NCBI GenBank assembly: GCA_964418885.1
Contig: CAYQNW010000024.1
Location: forward strand, 1-44,549
Length of the DNA stretch: 44,549 bases
Direction: 5' to 3'
Source: BMS3ABIN03 sp964418885
Lineage (GTDB): Bacteria; Bacteroidota; Ignavibacteria; Ignavibacteriales; Ignavibacteriaceae
The notes under the pieces are model-generated. The model was not told where the DNA came from and did no database searches. It saw nothing but the letters and a program-made list of their open reading frames with translations. The position numbers and the translations under genes are program-made. Below, one piece after another: positions 25,046-32,803 of this stretch (position 1 is its first letter; each line of letters opens with the position of its first letter).

Positions 25046-26719
25046 TCACTTCAAATTAAACTGTACATCTGTAACCGTCCAACGGGGTTTTAACTTTAGT
25101 GTATCTTTATAAACAAAAAATCGTTCGGAATATTTTAATGGCTGTGGCCAACCATAATCGTATTGAAAATTACTATCGGCGTCTGAATAGTACCACAAGA
25201 AATATTTACCTGCTTCAATTCTGTCGAACTCAAAGTTTTCGTTTATTAATTTTTTCTGATACCGTAAATCTTTAACGTCGTAACTTTCCAACACCAAAAC
25301 TGGATTTATTTCATTATCTAAGTTACCAACATTGCCTGAGACTCCTGTAAAATCTAATCCGGAAAATGTACTGAATTTAAATTGGTAAAGTGAATCTCTT
25401 TTATTTCCTGCAGCATCGATAAATTTATTCAAATTAAATTTGATTATATAATCCTTGTCGGCTTTTAAATCTTTCAATGGTGAAACTATTAATGTTGCAT
25501 CATCATCAAAATTAATTTTAAATGGAATACCTTTCCCGAGAGTATCTGTAAATGTTATATTTTTTTGAATATCATTCTTTACAAATCCATCATCGAAATA
25601 AATTTTTATTTTGGGATCTACAAAATCCACAGAACCATTTTGCTTAGGCTCAGTTGCAATCACCTTCAAAGTTGAAGTATCCGGTTTGTCGGTTATAGTT
25701 AAGTGAATAAAATCATTTCGATATTTATTATTCAAAGAATCTTTCAAAACATCGGCAGTAATGTAAAACGAATTGTCAATATTCAATTTGTCCTGTGGAA
25801 CAAAGATCAATTCATCCGGTTTTCCATATTTCCTGTAGACGAACCGGATCAGTGATTTCTCATTTGTTGTCGAATCAACTAAAGCATAATTTGAAGGTGT
25901 AAGTAAACTTTTATCTATCTCTTCGGTTAAGGTAACAAGAATATGCTTTTCGTCAGTCATAATTCCTTTAAGAAATCTTGGAGCAGTAGTATCAGCTTTG
26001 AACAATTTAAAATTCAGATCTGTAAATAAAGTATCCTCAGCCATTAAAGAAATATCTTTGTATGGAATACCAATTAAATCCTGATCGAGATCGTAAATCA
26101 AATCCCGGTATGCATCCAGTACGGCAAAAATTCGGTAGTTTGATTCACTTAATCCTTTCAACTCATAGTCACCTGTATTTCCTGTTTGGGATACATAATC
26201 AGGTTTAGATTTAAGGAGAGTATCCGTTTCATTTCTCAAACGGTAAGCATAAATCAACACACCCTCAGGTTTTTCCGCATATACTTTTCCGGTTATTATT
26301 CTTCGGTCGATTTTATTACCTGTAGAAAACGTAAAGGTATAAGAATTTGCCATTCTGTTTTTATTATTCAAATCAACTACATCCGAACCGATGTTTACAG
26401 TATAAGTAATATCTTTTTTTAAATTTTCTTTAAATTCAACAGTAACTGTTGTTCCTGTCCAATTGTAATCCAAACCACCTTCAATAAATGGCGAAATAAA
26501 AAGAGCTTCCTGGAATGATCTTTTATCGACATACTCAGAAAATTCAATTTCTATATAATTATCATCAAAATTGATGGTTTCATCAGAAGGATAAACTTCA
26601 ACCACTTCCGGTGGAATTTTATCCACCTCTCCCCCGCCGGGAGGAAGCTGGTTTGCGCAACCGGAAAGTAATAACAATGATATTAATGAAACTAATTTTT
26701 GTTTTGTTTTCGCAGCCAT
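25046..26719 (-). CDS. Ig-like (Big_5) domain lipoprotein
   Basis: This 557-residue protein has a lipoprotein signal (LISLLLLSGCANQLPPGGG), then a Bacteroidota-typical PPEVVEVYPSDETINF and a first Ig-like Big_5 unit (FSEYVDKRSFQEALFISP, then YTVNIGSDVVDLNNKNRM and YTFTFSTG). A second similar unit lies around residues 360-450 (DPKIKIYFDDGF, YIIKFNLNKFIDAAGNKRD). It probably decorates or anchors at the outer membrane, with no catalytic residues seen. Its start overlaps the end of mltG by 28 bases, so translational coupling is likely, and a link to peptidoglycan turnover is possible but unproven. Confidence 0.75.
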   Translation of the reverse strand: MAAKTKQKLVSLISLLLLSGCANQLPPGGGEVDKIPPEVVEVYPSDETINFDDNYIEIEFSEYVDKRSFQEALFISPFIEGGLDYNWTGTTVTVEFKENLKKDITYTVNIGSDVVDLNNKNRMANSYTFTFSTGNKIDRRIITGKVYAEKPEGVLIYAYRLRNETDTLLKSKPDYVSQTGNTGDYELKGLSESNYRIFAVLDAYRDLIYDLDQDLIGIPYKDISLMAEDTLFTDLNFKLFKADTTAPRFLKGIMTDEKHILVTLTEEIDKSLLTPSNYALVDSTTNEKSLIRFVYRKYGKPDELIFVPQDKLNIDNSFYITADVLKDSLNNKYRNDFIHLTITDKPDTSTLKVIATEPKQNGSVDFVDPKIKIYFDDGFVKNDIQKNITFTDTLGKGIPFKINFDDDATLIVSPLKDLKADKDYIIKFNLNKFIDAAGNKRDSLYQFKFSTFSGLDFTGVSGNVGNLDNEINPVLVLESYDVKDLRYQKKLINENFEFDRIEAGKYFLWYYSDADSNFQYDYGWPQPLKYSERFFVYKDTLKLKPRWTVTDVQFNLK

Positions 26720-27726
26720 GACCTGTATTTTCTGATATTTCTCAGATGTTCGCTATATCGCTTACTGAATTTATGACCTCCTTTTCCATCTGCAACAAAA
26801 TAGAGATAAGAATTTTTCTCAGGATATAACGCAGCAAGTATCGCGGCTTTTCCCGGATTGTTTATTGGTCCTGGTGGAAGACCAGCATACTTATAGGTGT
26901 TATACGGGGAATCGATTTCAAGATCTTCATATAGAATCCTTCGCCATCCATCAGAGAAAAGATATTGAATAGTTGGATCAGCCTGAAGCTTCATTCCTAT
27001 TCTTAACCTGTTGTGATAGACTCCAGAAATTACCGGCATTTCTTCTTCGTTATTTGTTTCTCCTTTAATTATGGAAGCTAATGTAACAATTTCGTGAGTT
27101 GTATACCCAAGCTCCTCAGTTCGTTTTTTAAGGCTATCTTTATAAAAATTTTTAAATGCTTCATAAAATATTTTCAGATCTTCTTCAGGTGAAGAATGAT
27201 CATAAATACTATAATCTTTTGAGAAAAGATAACCTTCTAATGAATTTTGTAAAAGTCCAAGACTATGAATAAAGGCTGTATCATTGGCGGTATTCACAAA
27301 ATCAGTTGAATCCATATGAACCTGCCACCGAAGCTTCGAAGCCAGCCATTTAATTGTTTGTCCGTCCCGGATCGTTACTTTTCGTGCGAAATAACATTTG
27401 CCGCTGATAAAAAGATCAAGCAAGCCCATATAACTTAAGCCATTCGGGATAAAATATCTTGCTGCTCTTATCCTTGTTTCAGCTCCGTATAAAAAAGCTG
27501 CGATTTTGAAATTAGTTTTACTTGGAATTATTCCTTTATCGTGAAGTCTTTCAACAACATCTGAAAATGGTTCCCCCTTTTTTATATCGAACTCAATTGG
27601 CGATGCAGCGGTATAATAGTTTGGGGTAAAAAAAATGTACATCAAGACGAACAGAACAGCTATAAAAACTGATAAAATAAGATAGCTTTCTGAACGTGAA
27701 AATAATTGTTTTGCTGTTAATTTCAT
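26692..27726 (-). CDS. mltG: Endolytic murein transglycosylase MltG
   Basis: This 344-residue protein has one N-terminal transmembrane helix (LILSVFIAVLFVLMYIFF) and a YceG-type domain. It cleaves nascent peptidoglycan strands and so limits glycan length. LASIIKGETNNEEEMPVISG carries the candidate catalytic Glu (in KGET), VYHNRLRIGMKLQADPTIQY follows, and AGLPPGPINNPG and YLYFVADGKGGHKFS close the domain. All are strong family blocks. It lies 31 bases downstream of tsaD and overlaps the lipoprotein by 28. Confidence 0.92.
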   Translation of the reverse strand: MKLTAKQLFSRSESYLILSVFIAVLFVLMYIFFTPNYYTAASPIEFDIKKGEPFSDVVERLHDKGIIPSKTNFKIAAFLYGAETRIRAARYFIPNGLSYMGLLDLFISGKCYFARKVTIRDGQTIKWLASKLRWQVHMDSTDFVNTANDTAFIHSLGLLQNSLEGYLFSKDYSIYDHSSPEEDLKIFYEAFKNFYKDSLKKRTEELGYTTHEIVTLASIIKGETNNEEEMPVISGVYHNRLRIGMKLQADPTIQYLFSDGWRRILYEDLEIDSPYNTYKYAGLPPGPINNPGKAAILAALYPEKNSYLYFVADGKGGHKFSKRYSEHLRNIRKYRSWLRKQNKN

Positions 27727-27757
27727 TTGAAGTTATTAAACTACAAAATTTATTTTT

Positions 27758-28777
27758 TCAACCTATGCTAAAATAATTTTCTCCCAAAGACGGGTATGGT
27801 TTTGCACTAAGATCATTTCTGACTCCGGCATCATACAATGTTTTTCCGCGTAGTGCGATCATAGCTGCATTATCACCACAAAATTCTAAATCAGGTATAA
27901 CAATTTTTTTATTGTGATCATTTGCAAGCTTTATCATTTCGTTACGTAACTTTGTATTTGCTGCAACTCCTCCAACTAATGAAATAGATTCGACATCATA
28001 ATTTTTTAATGCTTTTTTACAATTCTTAAGAAGTGCGTTAACAGCCGCTTTCTGAAATGATGCGGCAATATCTTTCTTTCCCGGTTCTGAAATTTCATCT
28101 CCATTTTTATAGTTCTTCTGAATAAATCTTAATACGGCTGTCTTTAAACCTGAATAAGAAAAGTCATATTGATTCTTCAGTTCGGCTATCGGAAAAGAAA
28201 TTTTATTTTCATCACCTTTCTCTGAAGCTTCCTGAATTTTTGGTCCGCCGGGATAACCAAAACCAAGCATTTTTGAAACTTTGTCAAAAGCTTCACCTAC
28301 TGCATCATCAACTGTGGTTCCTAATTGAATAATTTCTGTGAAACTTTTTACATAAAGCAATAAAGTGTGTCCGCCTGAAACAACTAAGGCCAGGTACGGA
28401 AAATTTGGTTTATCTTTCATTAAAAAGCCTGAAAAAATATGGCCTTCGATATGATTAACAGCTATAAAAGGTTTATTCAGAGAAAATGATAATCCTTTTG
28501 CAAATGTCAGTCCTACCAATAGAGCACCGATCAATCCCGGACCTGCTGTTGCAGTAATTACATCAATATCGCCTAAAACCAAGTTGGATTTTTTCAATGC
28601 CTGTTCCATAAGTGGTTTTACAATTTGCAAATGCGCCCTGCTTGATAGTTCAGGAACAACTCCACCAAAATCAGCATGAAAATCCTGGGAAGATATAAGA
28701 TTTGCTTTCAGTAAATCATCAGAAATAATTGCAACAGAGGTTTCATCGCAAGAACTTTCAATTCCGAGTACATTCAT
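27758..28777 (-). CDS. tsaD: tRNA N6-threonylcarbamoyladenosine synthase subunit TsaD
   Basis: This 339-residue ASKHA-fold protein transfers the threonylcarbamoyl group to A37 of tRNAs that read ANN codons, together with TsaB and TsaE, which are not in the window. The opening LGIESSCDETSVAI, the metal-binding HIEGHIFSGF (two His), VVSGGHTLLLY and VGGVAANTKLR are diagnostic. Start ATG at 28777 overlaps the proline dehydrogenase stop by 4 bp (ATGA). Confidence 0.95.
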   Translation of the reverse strand: MNVLGIESSCDETSVAIISDDLLKANLISSQDFHADFGGVVPELSSRAHLQIVKPLMEQALKKSNLVLGDIDVITATAGPGLIGALLVGLTFAKGLSFSLNKPFIAVNHIEGHIFSGFLMKDKPNFPYLALVVSGGHTLLLYVKSFTEIIQLGTTVDDAVGEAFDKVSKMLGFGYPGGPKIQEASEKGDENKISFPIAELKNQYDFSYSGLKTAVLRFIQKNYKNGDEISEPGKKDIAASFQKAAVNALLKNCKKALKNYDVESISLVGGVAANTKLRNEMIKLANDHNKKIVIPDLEFCGDNAAMIALRGKTLYDAGVRNDLSAKPYPSLGENYFSIG

Positions 28778-29676
28778 CTCTTAAACGAAATTATATTCCT
28801 AAGTATATGCCAGGCAATTTGCGGATTTTCATTTAATCTTCTGATTGAGTAGGGATACCAATCTTTTCCAAACGGAACATAAACCCTGATCTTAAATCCA
28901 TCATTATTTATTTTGTCTCTTAAATCTTCTCTTACACCAAGCAGCATCTGGAATTCAAATTTGTCTTTAGAAATCCGTAACTCTTTGATCAACCTGTAAG
29001 CTTCCTTGATCAAATATTCATCATGAGTGGCTATTCCAACATAATTTCCATTTTTCATCATAGTTTCCAGAACTTTCACATAGTTACCTCTGATGGTTTC
29101 TTTACTTTTATAAGCTATCGATGCCGGTTCGATATAAATACCTTTACAGAGACGATAGTCAGTACCGAGTTTATTTAACAGCACGGTGTCGTTGTAAGTT
29201 CTCTTTAAATAAGCCTGCAGAACAATTCCAACATTGTTGTAATTCTCAAAGACTTTTTTATAAATATCTATTGTTGCATCCGTGTAAGGTGAATCTTCCA
29301 TATCGATTCTCACAAAATTATCGATTTCATTTGCACGCTTTACCAGATTTAAAATATGTTCATACGCGAGCTCTTCATTGATGGCAAGTCCAAGTTGTGT
29401 TGGTTTTACAGATAAATTGGCTTTAAGGTTATTTTCAAATATAGCATCAAACACTTTCATAGCATTGTTGAAAGCGTTATTAGCTTCTTCCTCATTCTTT
29501 ATTGATTCACCTAATACATCCATCGTTGCATATATGCCTTTTGAGTTAAATTCTTTCACAAGTTTAACAGCGGATTCAATTGTTTCTCCAGCTATATATT
29601 TCCGGGAGAAGAATCTCACAAGAGATCTGGGCATTAATTCTACAACGTATACAATGATTTTATGGAAGATTGACAA
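28774..29676 (-). CDS. Monofunctional proline dehydrogenase
   Basis: This 300-residue protein is a short, stand-alone proline dehydrogenase that oxidises proline to pyrroline-5-carboxylate with FAD and passes electrons to quinone. RLCKGIYIEPASIAYKSK, YVGIATHDEYLI, FEFQMLLGVREDLR and PYSIRRLNENPQ match the FAD- and substrate-binding blocks of the family. No P5C dehydrogenase gene is next to it, so the second step must be elsewhere. It starts at TTG (29676-29674), with GGAG six bases upstream. Confidence 0.9.
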   Translation of the reverse strand: MSIFHKIIVYVVELMPRSLVRFFSRKYIAGETIESAVKLVKEFNSKGIYATMDVLGESIKNEEEANNAFNNAMKVFDAIFENNLKANLSVKPTQLGLAINEELAYEHILNLVKRANEIDNFVRIDMEDSPYTDATIDIYKKVFENYNNVGIVLQAYLKRTYNDTVLLNKLGTDYRLCKGIYIEPASIAYKSKETIRGNYVKVLETMMKNGNYVGIATHDEYLIKEAYRLIKELRISKDKFEFQMLLGVREDLRDKINNDGFKIRVYVPFGKDWYPYSIRRLNENPQIAWHILRNIISFKR

Positions 29677-29716
29677 CTTGAACTCCGGAAATCAATTTAA
29701 TTATTAGTAAATATTT

Positions 29717-30313
29717 TTATAATGAATTTAAACTTAATAAAAGCAAGTCAGCTTTTTTATATAAATCTGTTTTACTTCCGTTGTTTATGAATACAAAATC
29801 TGCTCGTTTCTTTTTCTCTTCATCAGGAATCTGATGTTCATTTCTCTTTTCAAAATCAGGTTCTGAAAATTCACCGGATTTCTGACTTCGTTTTAATCTT
29901 GTCTTAAAATCAGCGGTAATTAAAACTATGTAATCAAAACTTTTTTCAATGCCGGCTTCGTAAACCAATGCCGATTCAATAAAAACTATTTTTTCTTTGC
30001 TGTATTTTTTTTCAATTAGTGAATCGATTTTTTTAATAACAGCGGGATGAAGAACTGAGTTTAAACTTTGAAGCTTCTCCGGGTAAGTAAAAACCTGTTT
30101 GGCAATAAACTTTCTATCTGGTTTTTCACCTGAATAAGAATCCTTCCCAAAAATTTTGATTACTTTATCCCTGATATTCTTATCAGATTCCAGTAATTCA
30201 TTGGAAATATCATCGGATAAAATGACCGGACATCCCCTGGATTTTAAGTAAGATGAGAAAGTGCTTTTACCAGATCCGATCCCCCCTGTGATTGCTGCCT
30301 TAATTTGTTTCAT
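29717..30313 (-). CDS. coaE: Dephospho-CoA kinase
   Basis: This 198-residue P-loop kinase phosphorylates dephospho-CoA in the last step of coenzyme A synthesis. The Walker A AITGGIGSGKSTF, followed by GCPVILSDDISNELL, is diagnostic of CoaE. VLHPAVIKKIDSLI and VFIESALVYEAGI follow in the usual order. Start ATG at 30313. It lies 35 bases after rny and is likely part of the same transcript. Confidence 0.95.
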   Translation of the reverse strand: MKQIKAAITGGIGSGKSTFSSYLKSRGCPVILSDDISNELLESDKNIRDKVIKIFGKDSYSGEKPDRKFIAKQVFTYPEKLQSLNSVLHPAVIKKIDSLIEKKYSKEKIVFIESALVYEAGIEKSFDYIVLITADFKTRLKRSQKSGEFSEPDFEKRNEHQIPDEEKKKRADFVFINNGSKTDLYKKADLLLLSLNSL

Positions 30314-30348
30314 TAAATCAACTGTTAAGTAAAAGGCGAACTGTAAAT

Positions 30349-31911
30349 CTATTTAGCGTAACTAATCTTCCGGACTTCACGGATAACAGTTACTTTTATC
30401 TGACCGGGATATTCCATTTCTTGTTCTATCTTTGAAGCGATATCCATCGCAAGTTTATCAGCCACGAGATCATCAATTTTATCATGTTCAACAACAACTC
30501 TTACTTCCCTGCCTGCCTGTATAGCATAAGTTTTTGCGACACCTTCAAATGATTTTGCGAGCGCTTCGAGATTTTCCAAACGTCTTACGTAACTTTCAAG
30601 CGGCTCTCTTCTTGCACCGGGACGTGCTCCACTTATTGCATCGGCAGCCTGCACTAAAGCAGCAATAGGGTGTTCCATTTCTATATCTTCATGATGCGAA
30701 CCAACTGCGTTAACTACAATAGGATGTTCTTTAAATCTTTTCGTTAGGTCATAACCAAGTAAAGCATGCGGACCTTCAATACTTTTATCAACTGTTTTAC
30801 CAATATCATGTAAAAGTCCTGCGCGTTTTGCTAAATTTATTTCCATTCCGAGTTCAGAAGCCATTATCCCTGTTAAATATGCAACTTCTATACTATGGTG
30901 AAGAAGATTCTGCCCAAAACTTGAACGGTATCTCATTCTGCCGATGTGTTTAATAAGTTCACTATGCATATTGTGCAAGCCGAGCTGCAAAACAGTATTC
31001 TCACCTTCTCTTACCATCTCTTCTTCAAGTTCCTGGCGGGTTTTTTCAACAATCTCCTCAATCCTTGCCGGATGTATTCTCCCATCTGCGATCAATTTTT
31101 CAAGGGAAACTCTGGCAACTTCTCTTCTGAACTGATCGAATGAAGAAAGAATAACCGCTTCGGGTGTATCATCAACAATAACATCAACACCGGTGGCTGA
31201 CTCAAATGCACGAATGTTTCTCCCCTCTTTACCTATAATCCTTCCTTTCATTTCATCATTCTGAATCTGGACAACAGAAACGGTAGTTTCTATAGAGTGA
31301 TCAGCAGCAGTTCTTTGAATAGATTGGACAATAACTTTCTGAGCTTCTTTTTTAGCTTCGTTTTTTGCTTTTTCAATAATTTCTTTAACACGTTGTGCGG
31401 AATCAATTTTCGCCTGGTTAACCATGTTTTCAATCAGAATATTTTTAGCTTCTTCTGCTGTCAATCCAGATATCTTTTCAAGACGTTCGTTCTGCTCCTG
31501 TTCTATCCTGTTCAATTCCTGTGATTTTTTTTCAAGGCTGGATTTTATTTCGAGAAGATCTTTCTCAATTCTTTTAGATTCTCTCTCCTTTTGAAGAACG
31601 AGTTCTAATTTTTTTTCTGTATTTTCTTCTCGAGTTGCAAGTTGTTTTTCAAAGTTGCTAAGTTTCTGTCTTTTCTGGTTTATTTCATTGTCGAAATCGA
31701 TTTTTTTCTTGTACCATTCATCTTTAACTTCTAGCAGCTTTTCTCTTTTTATATTCTTCGCTTCTTTTTCAGCATCAGCTAAAATCCGTTTCGCATTTTC
31801 CACGGCAGAGAGAAGGCTTTTTTTACCAACACGCGAATTAAAATGCCATCCTAAATAAAAAAACACCACAACCAAACCAACAGCTATCACAATTAATAAT
31901 ATCGGACTCAT
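30349..31911 (-). CDS. rny: Ribonuclease Y
   Basis: This 520-residue protein is RNase Y, a membrane-anchored endoribonuclease that initiates mRNA decay. It has an N-terminal transmembrane helix (ILLIVIAVGLVVVFFYLGWH), a long charged coiled coil (about residues 30-200), a KH domain with GRIIGKEGRNIRAFE, and an HD domain whose metal ligands appear in LLHHSIEVA and LLHDIGKT. All elements are complete. It follows the probable 6S RNA. The start is ATG 31911, with a short AT-rich leader of about 30 bases before the RNA end. Confidence 0.95.
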   Translation of the reverse strand: MSPILLIVIAVGLVVVFFYLGWHFNSRVGKKSLLSAVENAKRILADAEKEAKNIKREKLLEVKDEWYKKKIDFDNEINQKRQKLSNFEKQLATREENTEKKLELVLQKERESKRIEKDLLEIKSSLEKKSQELNRIEQEQNERLEKISGLTAEEAKNILIENMVNQAKIDSAQRVKEIIEKAKNEAKKEAQKVIVQSIQRTAADHSIETTVSVVQIQNDEMKGRIIGKEGRNIRAFESATGVDVIVDDTPEAVILSSFDQFRREVARVSLEKLIADGRIHPARIEEIVEKTRQELEEEMVREGENTVLQLGLHNMHSELIKHIGRMRYRSSFGQNLLHHSIEVAYLTGIMASELGMEINLAKRAGLLHDIGKTVDKSIEGPHALLGYDLTKRFKEHPIVVNAVGSHHEDIEMEHPIAALVQAADAISGARPGARREPLESYVRRLENLEALAKSFEGVAKTYAIQAGREVRVVVEHDKIDDLVADKLAMDIASKIEQEMEYPGQIKVTVIREVRKISYAK

Positions 31912-31939
31912 CTCTTTCCTCCAGTATACCGTTAAGAAA

Positions 31940-32148
31940 ATTAAGCCGCCGCCACCGCAACTGATAAATAGGAAAAACCCTATTTATACACAGTGGGAAT
32001 ACACTCGTACGCTTTTTACTTCCACTGTTGCAGATGCAAATCTTCAATACGAAATTGAAGCTGAGGCCTGTAATACACGCCGGAATCATACTCCCTATTT
32101 TGATTCTGTTAGTTTTTCATATCTCAAAGGAGCGGCAGCGCGGCAAAC
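31940..32148 (-). ncRNA. ssrS: Probable 6S RNA (SsrS)
   Basis: Between zapA and rny lies about 240 bases without a convincing gene. The minus strand begins with TTGCCGCGCTGCCGC and ends with GTTGCGGTGGCGGCGGC. The two pair over about 13 positions with one bulged G to form a closing stem. Inside are local hairpins: GAATCA...TGATTC, CTTCAAT-TTCGT-ATTGAAG, ACAGTGG...CCACTGT, and ATAAATAGG-GTTTTT-CCTATTTAT just before the 3' side of the closing stem. This layout, a long closed rod with a small hairpin on the 3' side of a central bubble, fits 6S RNA, which mimics an open promoter and binds RNA polymerase. In many bacteria it also lies next to zapA. Ends are estimated, and another structured RNA cannot be excluded. 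Confidence 0.6.
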
Positions 32149-32150
32149 GC

Positions 32151-32447
32151 CTAAGATGGGTCGGAGATTTCGGGAACGTTTAAAAGAAGCTTTAGTTTTT
32201 TTACTTTATCTGATGCCTGAATTAAAAATTCACGATTTCTATTTTTTTCAATGAACAAATCATATGCAATATTCAAGCAGGCTATGATGGCTATCGTTTG
32301 TGCCGGTTGATCTGGAAGTTCATCTTTCGTTTCTTCCATTACTTTGTTAACATAAATAGCAAGCTCTTTTGCTATTTCTTCATTCTCGACTAATAAAGAA
32401 TATTCTTTATCGAAAATTTTAATCTTTAGCTTCTTTTTATCCTTCAT
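32151..32447 (-). CDS. zapA: Cell division protein ZapA
   Basis: This 98-residue protein matches ZapA, which bundles FtsZ filaments at the division site. KLKIKIFDKEYSLLVENEEI at the N-terminus forms the usual beta-hairpin domain, and QTIAIIACLNIAYDLFIEKN begins the long dimerising helix. Length is normal. It lies between a coiled-coil gene and the probable 6S RNA, an arrangement seen with zapA in other bacteria. ATG at 32447. Confidence 0.85.
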   Translation of the reverse strand: MKDKKKLKIKIFDKEYSLLVENEEIAKELAIYVNKVMEETKDELPDQPAQTIAIIACLNIAYDLFIEKNRNREFLIQASDKVKKLKLLLNVPEISDPS

Positions 32448-32491
32448 TCAAGTCCTTACCATCTAACTAACACTAAATTATAATTAAGAAC

Positions 32492-32794
32492 TTAAGCCTG
32501 TCTGTCTGCAGACAGGTGAAAATCTATTCTACTTATTAAATCCTGTAATCTTACTTTTAAAGATTCCTGGTTTTCTATTTGTAAACCTTTCTCGGCTTTA
32601 TTTTTAAGATAACTTATTTCTTCTTCGAGAGAGGCAATTTTATCATATAAAGATGTGTTATCCTGTTTCGATTTTTCCAGGGCAGTTTCAAGCTCTTTTA
32701 TTCTACCGACACTATCGGTATACTGACTTTTAAGAATTGTAATCTGAGATTCAATTGAACTCAGATCATTTATAAGTGCTTCATACTTTGGCAT
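32492..32794 (-). CDS. Small coiled-coil protein, ZapB-like context
   Basis: This 100-residue protein is almost entirely a predicted coiled coil with heptad hydrophobics (INDLSSIESQITILKSQY, then LYDKIASLEEEISYLKNKA). It lies nine bases after pheT and 44 bases before zapA, so a division-related partner similar in style to ZapB is plausible but not shown. Its C-terminus (HLSADRQA) is encoded by a 14-bp perfect palindrome with a short direct repeat, described separately. Start ATG at 32794. Confidence 0.6.
   Translation of the reverse strand: MPKYEALINDLSSIESQITILKSQYTDSVGRIKELETALEKSKQDNTSLYDKIASLEEEISYLKNKAEKGLQIENQESLKVRLQDLISRIDFHLSADRQA
32497..32516. repeat. Palindromic repeat at the 3' end of the coiled-coil gene
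   Basis: The sequence CCTGTCTGTCTGCAGACAGG contains the perfect 14-bp palindrome CTGTCTGCAGACAG (32502-32515) and an extra TCTG on one side. It lies inside the last codons and stop region of the gene. Such palindromes are often dispersed in genomes, but copies cannot be counted here. Confidence 0.6.
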
Positions 32795-32803
32795 ATTTTA
32801 CCT

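Noticed and set aside
31838..32089. 83-codon minus-strand frame over the region between zapA and rny
   Set aside because: It has no recognisable family or ribosome-binding site, runs into rny in another frame, and coincides with a strongly structured RNA.
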